Shown piece by piece: positions 47,438-55,161 of a DNA stretch of 64,000 nt. Where the stretch lies: contig NZ_LROZ01000013.1 of NCBI RefSeq assembly GCF_001549985.1, positions 41,001 to 105,000 of the forward strand, in the 5' to 3' direction. Source of the DNA: Myroides odoratus (GTDB lineage: Bacteria > Bacteroidota > Bacteroidia > Flavobacteriales > Flavobacteriaceae). Under the pieces are notes generated by a model. It made no database searches. It was not told the DNA's origin and saw only the letters and a list, made by a program, of their open reading frames with translations. A program made the position numbers and the translations under genes. The number at the start of each line of letters is the position of its first letter. Position 1 is the first letter of the stretch.

Positions 47438-48679
47438 TTACTCTTTTAACTGTAAATAATTCACTCTTAAATAATCTTTATAACTCGATATAATCACCTG
47501 TTCACCTATAGACAAACCTGAAATCACTTCATAATAAGCTGGGTTTTCACGTCCAATTTCTACTTGTCGTCTTTCTGCTTTTCCCTCTTTTACAACATAC
47601 ACCCATTCTCCTTTGGTATCCGTCATAAAACTCCCTTTTGCCAACAATAAACGCTGTTCTTTTCCAGATAGAAATAACTTGATTCCCATGCTATTTCCCT
47701 CTTGCAGTTTTAGGTTGTCTTGGCTGACAAAATTCAATTGTACTTCAAATCGGCCGTTGATAATCTCAGGTAAAATTTTACTCACCTCTACCTGGATGAG
47801 TTGCCCTTTACTTTCCACTTGTCCTTTTTGTCCTAGCACAATGCGATCCAAATAAAATTCGTCTACATTAGCAACTAATTTATATCCTTCCAAAACATCT
47901 ATTTTCCCAATGCTCTCTCCTCCATTATACGTTTTCCCCAGCATAGGCTCAAAAGAAGATAATCTTCCAGAAATAGGCGCACGCAATAAGAAATTCTGTT
48001 TATTCTCTTTCAATTTCTCCAAACTACGCTGTATCACTGCAAGCGATTGATTGATTTGCCTTACTTGGACTTGATTGGACTGTTTTTCTTTTTCGACACT
48101 CTGTTCCATCAAGGCCTTTCTTTTCTTTTGATAAGAAAAACTTTCAACCGTCTGATTCCATTCATTCAAAGATAAAATCTCTTGGTCGAATAATTTCTTA
48201 TTTAAAGTATATTGTAGCTCCGCATTTTTATATTCGTACTCAATACTGATCAAATCCTTCATTAACCCTATTTCTTGGTTGCGAATATTCATCAGATTGA
48301 CATTCAAATTGTTCATTTGCTCAATTAAAGACGATTCTTGTGACATATAGGCTAATTCAGAACTGGGATTGTGTAACAGCACCAAAGGATCTCCTTTCTG
48401 AATGACTGCGCCATTTTCTACAAATATTTCACTCACAGCTCCTCCTTCCGCAATATTAATCAACAACGACTGTAAAGGTTCAACCTTCCCTTGAAAAGAA
48501 ATATACTCTTCAAAAACACCTTCTTTCACGGTTGTAATTCGAATCTCTTTCTTAGCAACATGCAATGCAATATCCTGAAAAAATGTAAAAAAAGATGCAA
48601 CTGCAAGGAGGATCACTCCTCCAACAATTAGTAATATCCTTTGTTTTTTTCTATTTTTACGAGGTAAAACTCTGTCCAT
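47438..48679 (-). CDS. HlyD-family periplasmic adaptor (membrane fusion protein)
   Basis: 413 residues from the ATG at 48679. A GTG at 48718 would add 13 residues but lies over the candidate promoter. A single membrane helix (about 14-34) is followed by a biotinyl-lipoyl half (GGAVSEIFVENGAVIQKGDPLVLL), a long coiled-coil hairpin (about 105-230), the second lipoyl half (NFLLRAPISGRLSS) and beta-barrel domains. It would bridge the ABC permeases and TolC. It is the first gene of the operon, facing the regulator gene. Confidence 0.93.
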   Translation of the reverse strand: MDRVLPRKNRKKQRILLIVGGVILLAVASFFTFFQDIALHVAKKEIRITTVKEGVFEEYISFQGKVEPLQSLLINIAEGGAVSEIFVENGAVIQKGDPLVLLHNPSSELAYMSQESSLIEQMNNLNVNLMNIRNQEIGLMKDLISIEYEYKNAELQYTLNKKLFDQEILSLNEWNQTVESFSYQKKRKALMEQSVEKEKQSNQVQVRQINQSLAVIQRSLEKLKENKQNFLLRAPISGRLSSFEPMLGKTYNGGESIGKIDVLEGYKLVANVDEFYLDRIVLGQKGQVESKGQLIQVEVSKILPEIINGRFEVQLNFVSQDNLKLQEGNSMGIKLFLSGKEQRLLLAKGSFMTDTKGEWVYVVKEGKAERRQVEIGRENPAYYEVISGLSIGEQVIISSYKDYLRVNYLQLKE

Positions 48680-48702
48680 TGCGTTTCTTTTATAAGTATT
48701 AT

Positions 48703-48717
48703 AACAAAAATGTGCCA
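48703..48717 (-). promoter_or_regulatory. Sigma-54-like promoter element before the efflux operon, imperfect
   Basis: On the minus strand TGGCACATTTTTGTT begins with a perfect -24 TGGCAC but reaches TTTG one base too early, and the -12 C is missing. It lies about 25 bp before the adaptor start and 63 bp from the tandem palindromes, a plausible geometry for an NtrC-type activator. The match is only partial. Confidence 0.35.
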
Positions 48718-48779
48718 CAAAATGAATTAATCACAAACAACTACGAATCAACAGTATACATATTTACTTATTTTAAAAG

Positions 48780-48817
48780 TGTCCGATAATGAACACTAAA
48801 ATGTTCGATATTAAACA
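48780..48817. promoter_or_regulatory. Tandem 16-bp palindromes, candidate enhancer site of the NtrC-type regulator
   Basis: TGTCCGATAATGAACA (48780-48795) and TGTTCGATATTAAACA (48802-48817) agree at 13 of 16 positions and are each near-palindromic with TGTYC / RAACA arms. Their centres are 22 bp apart, two turns of the helix, so dimers bound at both would face the same side. They lie 15 bp before the regulator start and between it and the efflux operon. Confidence 0.65.
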
Positions 48818-48832
48818 ACATCACGTACATCC

Positions 48833-50176
48833 ATGAGAAAAACAACTGCCACCATTCTGGTTTTAGACGACAATACAGAGGTTTTAATCGCTGCTAAACT
48901 ACTTCTAAAACGTCATTTCGAAACAGTTTTGACGAATAATAACCCCAAAAAGATCTTTGATATTTTACAAGATACTCCTGTGGATGTTATTATTTTAGAC
49001 ATGAATTATCGCGTGGGCTTTGAGGATGGAAAAGAAGGTATTTTTTGGTTTAAAGAGATTAAAGCAAATTATCCGCAAGCGCAAATTATTCTCATGACCT
49101 CTTATGGTCATGTGGAAACAGCTGTAGAAGGAATTAAATTAGGGGCTATTGATTACATTTTAAAACCTTGGGACAATGAACATTTAATTGATCTGGTTAA
49201 AAAAGCCGTTCAACAAAGACGCAGAAAAGAACAAGAAACGCCCACAACCACGCAGCCTGATTATTTTGAAGGACATTCACCAGCCATTCAAAAGACGTAT
49301 CGCATGGCGCAGCGTGTAGCACAAACGGAGGTCAACACGCTGATACTAGGAGAAAATGGAACTGGAAAATATGTTTTAGCAGAATATATCCACAACAATT
49401 CTACCCGTAAAAACCAACCGTTTATCCATGTTGACTTAGGATCGCTCAATGAGAATCTCTTTGAAAGCGAGCTATTTGGCTATGCTAAAGGCGCCTTTAC
49501 GGATGCGAAACAAGATACAGCGGGCCGTTTTGAAGCGGCAAATGGAGGAACGATTTTCTTAGATGAAATCGGCAATGTACCCCTACATTTACAAGCGAAA
49601 CTTTTGCAAGTAATCCAGGCGAAATCCGTAATTCGATTGGGAGAATCCCAACCACGTCCTGTAGATGTACGTATCATAACCGCAACAAACGCAGAAATTG
49701 AAAAAGAGGTAGCACAAAAGGCATTTCGAGAAGATTTATACTATCGTATCAATACAGTTGTCCTCCAGTTACCTTCACTTAGAGAGCGAAAAGAAGATAT
49801 TCCTGCTTTGTTGGACTTCTTTATTCAACAATACGCCAACAAATATCAAATTGCAGTTCCTAACATCCACCCTCACACATTGGAATCACTGTGTAATTAC
49901 GAGTGGAAGGGAAATATTAGAGAGATGCAAAACCGCGTAGAACGCGCATTAATTTTAACTGAAGCAACAGAATTAAACATCGGAGATTTCGGTATTTCTG
50001 CAGCAACAATCAACGAAGTACCCGCAGATGATGCCACACTGCAAGATATCGAACGAACGACCATTATTCGAACGCTAGAAAAATGCCAAGGCAATATCAG
50101 TCAAGCAGCAGATGAATTGGGATTATCACGTGCAGCTTTGTATCGCAGACTTGAAAAATATAACATTAAGAACTAA
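48833..50176 (+). CDS. NtrC-family sigma-54-dependent response regulator
   Basis: 447 residues: a receiver domain with phosphoacceptor Asp56 (VIILDMNYR), an AAA+ domain (about 145-380) with Walker A GENGTGKY (173-180), the sigma-54-contact loop GAFTDA (220-225; GAFTGA in enteric homologues) and Walker B IFLDE, and a Fis-type helix-turn-helix at the C-terminus (GNISQAADELGLSRAALYRRL). The histidine kinase gene follows after 13 bp. The gene diverges from the efflux operon, its probable target. Binding at the tandem palindromes just upstream would also allow autoregulation. Confidence 0.95.
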   Translation: MRKTTATILVLDDNTEVLIAAKLLLKRHFETVLTNNNPKKIFDILQDTPVDVIILDMNYRVGFEDGKEGIFWFKEIKANYPQAQIILMTSYGHVETAVEGIKLGAIDYILKPWDNEHLIDLVKKAVQQRRRKEQETPTTTQPDYFEGHSPAIQKTYRMAQRVAQTEVNTLILGENGTGKYVLAEYIHNNSTRKNQPFIHVDLGSLNENLFESELFGYAKGAFTDAKQDTAGRFEAANGGTIFLDEIGNVPLHLQAKLLQVIQAKSVIRLGESQPRPVDVRIITATNAEIEKEVAQKAFREDLYYRINTVVLQLPSLRERKEDIPALLDFFIQQYANKYQIAVPNIHPHTLESLCNYEWKGNIREMQNRVERALILTEATELNIGDFGISAATINEVPADDATLQDIERTTIIRTLEKCQGNISQAADELGLSRAALYRRLEKYNIKN

Positions 50177-50189
50177 AAACAACTGTAGT

Positions 50190-51515
50190 ATGTCGTTTCA
50201 TTTGAAGGTTTTCATGCGCATCTTAGCCATTATTGGCCTATCCTTACTCGTCGTATGGTTATTCCAACAACACTATCGTTATACATTCTTTATTGTCCTT
50301 ATTAGCATTGTGGCATGTCTGATTGAACTCTATATGTTTCAACGCAAGTACTACAGCATCATTGACCGTTTGGTCTTGGCGATGATTTACGATGATTTCT
50401 CCTTAAAATCAAATAAAAAACAAGCCAATGAAACTTTTCAAAACCTACAACAGTTGTATCAAAAGCTACAACAGGAACAAGAACAACATGAAGTAAAAGA
50501 ATTGGTTTATCTCAACATTCTAAACAATTTAGAAACGGGTATCGTAATTTTTGAACGCAAAGAAGAAGGATGGACTATCTTCTTAATTAACGACTATTTT
50601 TCAAAGCTATTTGATATACCCAAAGTAAAATCATGGCAGAATTTATCGCGTTTACTTCCCAATTTGACGCAATATTTAGAGCATCTGGAATTCAAAGAAT
50701 CTAAGACCTCGTTGGATATGCGTATAGAAGGGGAAGAAAAGCAAACATTTATGCTACAAACCTCTACAACCATCAGTCAAAACCAAGAGTTTTATATTGT
50801 TTTATTGGATTCGATTCAAAAAGTATTGGATAAAAAAGAGAAAGATACCTGGGAAAACTTAATGAAAGTCATTTCGCATGAAATCATGAATTCCCTAACG
50901 CCTATTCATTCCTTAGCGCACAATACCTTAGAAATATTAGAGGAAGAAATGCCTTTAACGGCGGATGATATGGACGATCTAAAACTCAGTGTACAAACCA
51001 TTGCCAATCGAACGGATCACTTGCGTCATTTCATTGATAACTACCGCAGACTTACGATGCTACCAAGCCCTACCAAAGCATGGGTAAATAGCGCAGAGGT
51101 TTTAATGCATAGCTTAGCTATACTCAAACCCCTTTGTCAGCAACACAACATTACCATCAAAACTACTATTGAAACCCAAGTTGCTCAACATTGGGATGCC
51201 AAACAGATGGAACAAGTTTTCATCAACTTATTGACGAATGCAATTTATGCCATAAAAAACCAGGAATATAAAGAGATTGCTGTTCATGCATATGAACGCA
51301 ATAATCGTTTGTGGATGGATATTATTGACAATGGGAATGGCATTCCAGAAGAAATCAAACCGAAGATATTCATTCCCTTTTATACCACACGAGAGGATGG
51401 AGCGGGAATTGGATTACCACTATCGAAAAACATTGTTGAAATGCACAAGGGCTATTTAACCTTCAATAGAAAAGATAACTTGACCTATTTCAGTGTCAAT
51501 TTTCCACTAGCTTAA
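50190..51515 (+). CDS. Sensor histidine kinase, NtrB/NtrY-like
   Basis: 441 residues from the ATG at 50190; an earlier in-frame ATG at 50112 lies inside the regulator gene. Two N-terminal membrane helices (about 9-25 and 31-50) have almost no periplasmic loop. A short coiled coil and a PAS-like region (about 105-210) follow, then the H-box VISHEIMNSLTPIHS (His230) and the ATPase motifs NLLTNAIYA, DNGNGIPEE and GAGIGLPLSKNIVEMHKG. With little outside the membrane it probably senses a membrane or cytoplasmic signal and phosphorylates the regulator encoded 13 bp upstream. Its stop overlaps that of the alkyltransferase-like gene by 4 bp. Confidence 0.93.
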   Translation: MSFHLKVFMRILAIIGLSLLVVWLFQQHYRYTFFIVLISIVACLIELYMFQRKYYSIIDRLVLAMIYDDFSLKSNKKQANETFQNLQQLYQKLQQEQEQHEVKELVYLNILNNLETGIVIFERKEEGWTIFLINDYFSKLFDIPKVKSWQNLSRLLPNLTQYLEHLEFKESKTSLDMRIEGEEKQTFMLQTSTTISQNQEFYIVLLDSIQKVLDKKEKDTWENLMKVISHEIMNSLTPIHSLAHNTLEILEEEMPLTADDMDDLKLSVQTIANRTDHLRHFIDNYRRLTMLPSPTKAWVNSAEVLMHSLAILKPLCQQHNITIKTTIETQVAQHWDAKQMEQVFINLLTNAIYAIKNQEYKEIAVHAYERNNRLWMDIIDNGNGIPEEIKPKIFIPFYTTREDGAGIGLPLSKNIVEMHKGYLTFNRKDNLTYFSVNFPLA

Positions 51516-51841
51516 AAAACAACAGGCGGAATCCACAAAAGCGCCTTAAAGTTTTGTACTTGATTATTTTTTACGAGAACGCCCTCGCTTTCTAATAGCT
51601 GTTGCATCAAATTAGTGCCATCAAAATGATGTTTTCCACTCAGCATACCCAATCGATTCACGACACGATGCGCAGGTACAGAATCATCAAAATGAGAGGC
51701 ATTCATTGCATAGCCCACCATACGTGCAGAACGAGGAGCTCCAATTGCTTTTGCAATCGCACCATACGTAGTCACCTTTCCGTAGGGAATTTCGCGAACT
51801 ACCTCATACACGCGTTCAAAAAAATTGGTTGAATCAGCCAT
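51512..51841 (-). CDS. Alkyltransferase-like (ATL) protein
   Basis: 109 residues matching the DNA-binding C-terminal domain of O6-alkylguanine-DNA methyltransferase (IPYGKVTTYGAIAKAIGAPRSARMVGYAM, with the arginine finger Arg40). The active-site PCHR motif reads PAHR, with Ala57 in place of the acceptor cysteine, so it cannot accept alkyl groups. ATL proteins bind alkylated guanine and hand the lesion to nucleotide excision repair. It overlaps the upstream LysE-family gene by 1 bp and is probably co-transcribed with it and trmB. Confidence 0.92.
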   Translation of the reverse strand: MADSTNFFERVYEVVREIPYGKVTTYGAIAKAIGAPRSARMVGYAMNASHFDDSVPAHRVVNRLGMLSGKHHFDGTNLMQQLLESEGVLVKNNQVQNFKALLWIPPVVF

Positions 51842-52464
51842 TAGCGCAGTAATTTATATAGCGTAATCAAACAGATAATCCCTGTAATAGCCCCTATAAC
51901 ATAATTTATATTTCGCATCAGAAAAGCATTTTCATTGGCAACTTTTCTAAAGATAGAAATATAAGCATAAAACATCAAGCCAGAGCCTATCACAACCCCA
52001 ATGGAGAAAATAACCGTGTACGCCCACTCAAAAATGGGATAGGCATAAGAAGCTAAGGTGACGCTCAGAAAAACGTAATATGGAATAGAAAAAACGTTGA
52101 TTAAAGCCAATAAGGCACCATATATATAAGGATTTTTCAAGCGTTTAACGGCTGTGTTTTCCTCTTTCTTTTTGCGTTTTGCAAATCCTAAAAAGTAAAT
52201 CGTCAACGATCCGAAAATAACCAATCCGATTTCATGTAGAATTTCAGTGATAAAAGGACTCGAATCAATCAATTTAGCAAAGAAAATCGCAACATAGGTT
52301 TGGATAAAAATAATGGATAAAGCGCCTGTAATATATAAAATAGACGCTTTTTTCCCTCTTTCTTGTGCTACTTTAACAGCAGTCATATTCAATAACCCCG
52401 GAAGAGAAACGCCTATCACTGCTGCTAAAAAGCCAAAAAACAATAAGATAAAATAATGATCCAT
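51841..52464 (-). CDS. LysE-family translocator
   Basis: 207 residues with about six membrane helices, starting LLFFGFLAAVIGVSLPGLLNMTAVKVAQERGKKASILYITGALS, the family's N-terminal pattern. Such proteins export amino acids or related solutes. The substrate is unclear. It lies 3 bp after the trmB stop and overlaps the ATL gene by 1 bp. Confidence 0.82.
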   Translation of the reverse strand: MDHYFILLFFGFLAAVIGVSLPGLLNMTAVKVAQERGKKASILYITGALSIIFIQTYVAIFFAKLIDSSPFITEILHEIGLVIFGSLTIYFLGFAKRKKKEENTAVKRLKNPYIYGALLALINVFSIPYYVFLSVTLASYAYPIFEWAYTVIFSIGVVIGSGLMFYAYISIFRKVANENAFLMRNINYVIGAITGIICLITLYKLLR

Positions 52465-52467
52465 CCT

Positions 52468-53139
52468 TTATTTAATTCTAAATTGAATATAGGTAATGGC
52501 TTTATTTTGTTCTAAATATTGGGATTCATAAAACGTTTGGATTTCAGTTACAACTGAAGGTGCCCCCTCATTTTTATATACGTGGTGATTGGCATAAATA
52601 ACTTCATGTCCTTCTCCATGTAACAAACCTAACGTATAACCATGCATAAATTCACTATCCGTTTTCAAGTTCACAACACCATCATCCGTTAAGATGCCTT
52701 TATAACGTTGTAAAAACTCCGTATTCGTCAATCTGTGTTTAGTACGTTTATATTTAATTTGCGGATCTGGGAATGTAATCCAGATTTCGCTCACTTCTCC
52801 TTTTTCGAAAGCAAATTCTATCAACTCAATCTGCGTACGCAAGAAAGCAACATTCGTTAGCCCTTCCTCCACAGCAGTTTTAGCTCCTCTCCAGAAACGA
52901 GCCCCTTTGATATCAATACCAATAAAGTTTGTATTAGGAAAACGACGCGCTAATTCAACGGTATATTCTCCTTTTCCACAGCCTAATTCCAAAACAATAG
53001 GGTTATTGTTTTTAAATACTTCCGATGCCCATTTGCCTTTTTGCGGCAATTTAGCAATCATTTCTTCTCTTGATGGTTGGAAAACATTACCGAAAGTCTC
53101 GTTTTCTCTAAATCGCTTTAACTTGTTTTTACTTCCCAC
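52468..53139 (-). CDS. trmB: tRNA (guanine-N7-)-methyltransferase TrmB
   Basis: 223 residues with the SAM-binding loop VLELGCGKGEYTVELARRFPNTNFIGIDIKGAR and the TrmB signature ITFPDPQIKYKRTKHRLTN. The enzyme methylates G46 of the tRNA variable loop. It is the first gene of a three-gene operon with the LysE-family and ATL genes, a grouping I cannot explain functionally. Confidence 0.96.
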   Translation of the reverse strand: MGSKNKLKRFRENETFGNVFQPSREEMIAKLPQKGKWASEVFKNNNPIVLELGCGKGEYTVELARRFPNTNFIGIDIKGARFWRGAKTAVEEGLTNVAFLRTQIELIEFAFEKGEVSEIWITFPDPQIKYKRTKHRLTNTEFLQRYKGILTDDGVVNLKTDSEFMHGYTLGLLHGEGHEVIYANHHVYKNEGAPSVVTEIQTFYESQYLEQNKAITYIQFRIK

Positions 53140-53214
53140 AGGGTTATTCGTTTAAATTCGACGCAAAATTAAATAAATATAACGAAAGTAAAACCTTTTT
53201 ATAGGGAACGCAAA

Positions 53215-54282
53215 TTAAGTTACATTTTGCGTTTTGTGTTTGGCTACTTTCTCTAAGGTAAAAGAAAACTCCGACCCATAACCATAGCTACTCTCTACAT
53301 AGATATGTTCATCATGCGCTTCAACGATGTGTTTAACAATAGACAAGCCCAGTCCTGAACCGCCTACACTGCGTGCTCCACTTTTATCAATGCGATAAAA
53401 ACGCTCAAATAAACGAGGAATATGCTCCTTGCGAATCCCTAATCCATTATCGGTCACGCGCACAATTAATTTATTTTTCACCAAGTTTTCAATACTCACT
53501 TCCGTCGTACCTTTTTCCTTGCCGTATTTAATCGAATTCTCGATGAGATTCGTAATCACTTGCCCAATGCGCTCTTTATCTCCAACTACGTAAATAGGCT
53601 TCTTATATCCCATATCGAAAAGCAGCGAAATATTTTTCTTTTTTGCTTTGTATTCTAAGAAATCAAATGCATTTTGAATCATTTCAATTAAATCAAACTC
53701 AACGATATTCAAATGCAGATCTCCCGATTCTAATTTGGAGATCATATCCAAATCTTTTACAATATAGATCAAGCGATCAACTCCTTGTTCTGCACGTTCT
53801 AAATAGCGATCGCGAACTTCTAAATCGTCAATTGCACCATCACTCAACGTTTCCAAATAACTCTGGATCATGAATAAAGGTGTTTTCAACTCATGGGAAA
53901 TATTCCCTAGAAACTCTCGTCGGTATTCTTCTCGAACTTGCAAGGACTCAATTTCAATCTTTTTATTGGTAGCAAATTTCTCAATTTCTTCGGTTAGCGT
54001 TTTCATATCCGTGGTTACTGCACTAGCCCGAAGATCCGTGTGCTCTAAAAGCGAAACTTTGTCATAAATCTTTTTGATTCGACGGTAGATAAAGTGTTCT
54101 ACGCGATATTGAATCACAAAGAAAGAAGCAAAATAAACCAAAAAGGTATGAATAACTAAGAGGGGCCAAAGCCCTTCTTTAACCAAGAAAACAAAAGGGA
54201 GTGTAATAACAAGCGAACATATTGTTATTAACAAAGCTGATTTAACAGCGAATTTATAGGATCTTTTAAATCGTGTCGACAT
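53215..54282 (-). CDS. Sensor histidine kinase, PhoR-like
   Basis: 355 residues. Two membrane helices (about 14-34 and 39-58) have only a short loop outside. A linker leads to the H-box GNISHELKTPLFMIQSYLETL (His130), then NLIENSIKYG, DNGLGIRKEHIPRLFERFYR and GGSGLGLSIVKHI. The response-regulator gene lies 4 bp upstream in the same operon. The layout, the short SHELKTP box and the OmpR/PhoB partner fit a PhoR-type kinase of phosphate control, but no phosphatase or pst genes in the window confirm it. Confidence 0.93.
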   Translation of the reverse strand: MSTRFKRSYKFAVKSALLITICSLVITLPFVFLVKEGLWPLLVIHTFLVYFASFFVIQYRVEHFIYRRIKKIYDKVSLLEHTDLRASAVTTDMKTLTEEIEKFATNKKIEIESLQVREEYRREFLGNISHELKTPLFMIQSYLETLSDGAIDDLEVRDRYLERAEQGVDRLIYIVKDLDMISKLESGDLHLNIVEFDLIEMIQNAFDFLEYKAKKKNISLLFDMGYKKPIYVVGDKERIGQVITNLIENSIKYGKEKGTTEVSIENLVKNKLIVRVTDNGLGIRKEHIPRLFERFYRIDKSGARSVGGSGLGLSIVKHIVEAHDEHIYVESSYGYGSEFSFTLEKVAKHKTQNVT

Positions 54283-54286
54283 TAAA

Positions 54287-54976
54287 TTACATATCTAATT
54301 TATACCCAACACCTTTAATTGTCTTAAAACAATCATCTCCTACTTTTTCTCTTAACTTGCGAATGTGTACATCAATGGTTCTTCCACCAACCACAACTTC
54401 ATTGCCCCATACACGATCTAAAATCTCTTCCCTTGTAAATACTTTTCCTGGCTTTGATGCTAATAAATACAACAATTCAAATTCCTTTCTAGGTAAAGAC
54501 AATTCTGCTCCATCAATTAGGATTTTATATTCATCTCGGTTGATTTCAATATTGCCAATTTGAATAATATCTCCATTTTCAGTCTCTTCTACAGTTTTCA
54601 ATCGACGCAATAATGCTTTAACCTTACTCATTAAAACCTTAGGTTTTACTGGTTTTGTAATATAATCATCCGCACCTGCATCAAAGCCAGCAACTTGAGA
54701 ATAATCTTCCCCTCTTGCAGTTAAAAATGTAATAATTACATGCTGTAAGCTGTCAATTTTTCGAATGTTTTCACAAGCTTCCATTCCGTCCATTTCTGGC
54801 ATCATAACATCCAAGATAATCAGGTGAGGAAGTTCCTTTTTTGCCTTTTCTATCGCCTCTTTTCCATTCCTTGCTGTGCTAACTTGATAGCCTTCTTTTT
54901 CTAAATTATAACTGATGATTTCAATGATATCTTGTTCATCATCAACTAATAAGACTTTAATGTCTGAATTTTTCAT
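54287..54976 (-). CDS. OmpR/PhoB-family response regulator
   Basis: 229 residues: receiver domain with Asp56 (LIILDVMMPEMDG) and a C-terminal winged helix (FELLYLLASKPGKVFTREEILDRVWG, RTIDVHIRKLREKVG). It is transcribed away from the TonB-dependent receptor gene over a shared 185-bp region and leads directly (4-bp gap) into the kinase gene. Control of the receptor and the lipoprotein beyond is likely but not shown. Confidence 0.94.
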   Translation of the reverse strand: MKNSDIKVLLVDDEQDIIEIISYNLEKEGYQVSTARNGKEAIEKAKKELPHLIILDVMMPEMDGMEACENIRKIDSLQHVIITFLTARGEDYSQVAGFDAGADDYITKPVKPKVLMSKVKALLRRLKTVEETENGDIIQIGNIEINRDEYKILIDGAELSLPRKEFELLYLLASKPGKVFTREEILDRVWGNEVVVGGRTIDVHIRKLREKVGDDCFKTIKGVGYKLDM

Positions 54977-55161
54977 TCTGTATCTGTGTGTGTTATAAAT
55001 CAGTTCAAAGATAAAGATAATACATTATGTGAAGTAAAGTTTACAATTATTTAATGTGGTAACGATTTAATAACGTTTACCGTAAAATGTGTTAAAATAG
55101 CGATAACACACAAGACATATTTACGCTTGTTCTTTGCACTAGCTTAAATAAAATAATAAAT

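Noticed and set aside
50112..50190. Histidine kinase start at 50112
   Set aside because: It lies well inside the regulator gene; the ATG at 50190 follows the regulator stop by 13 bp and starts a normal membrane helix.
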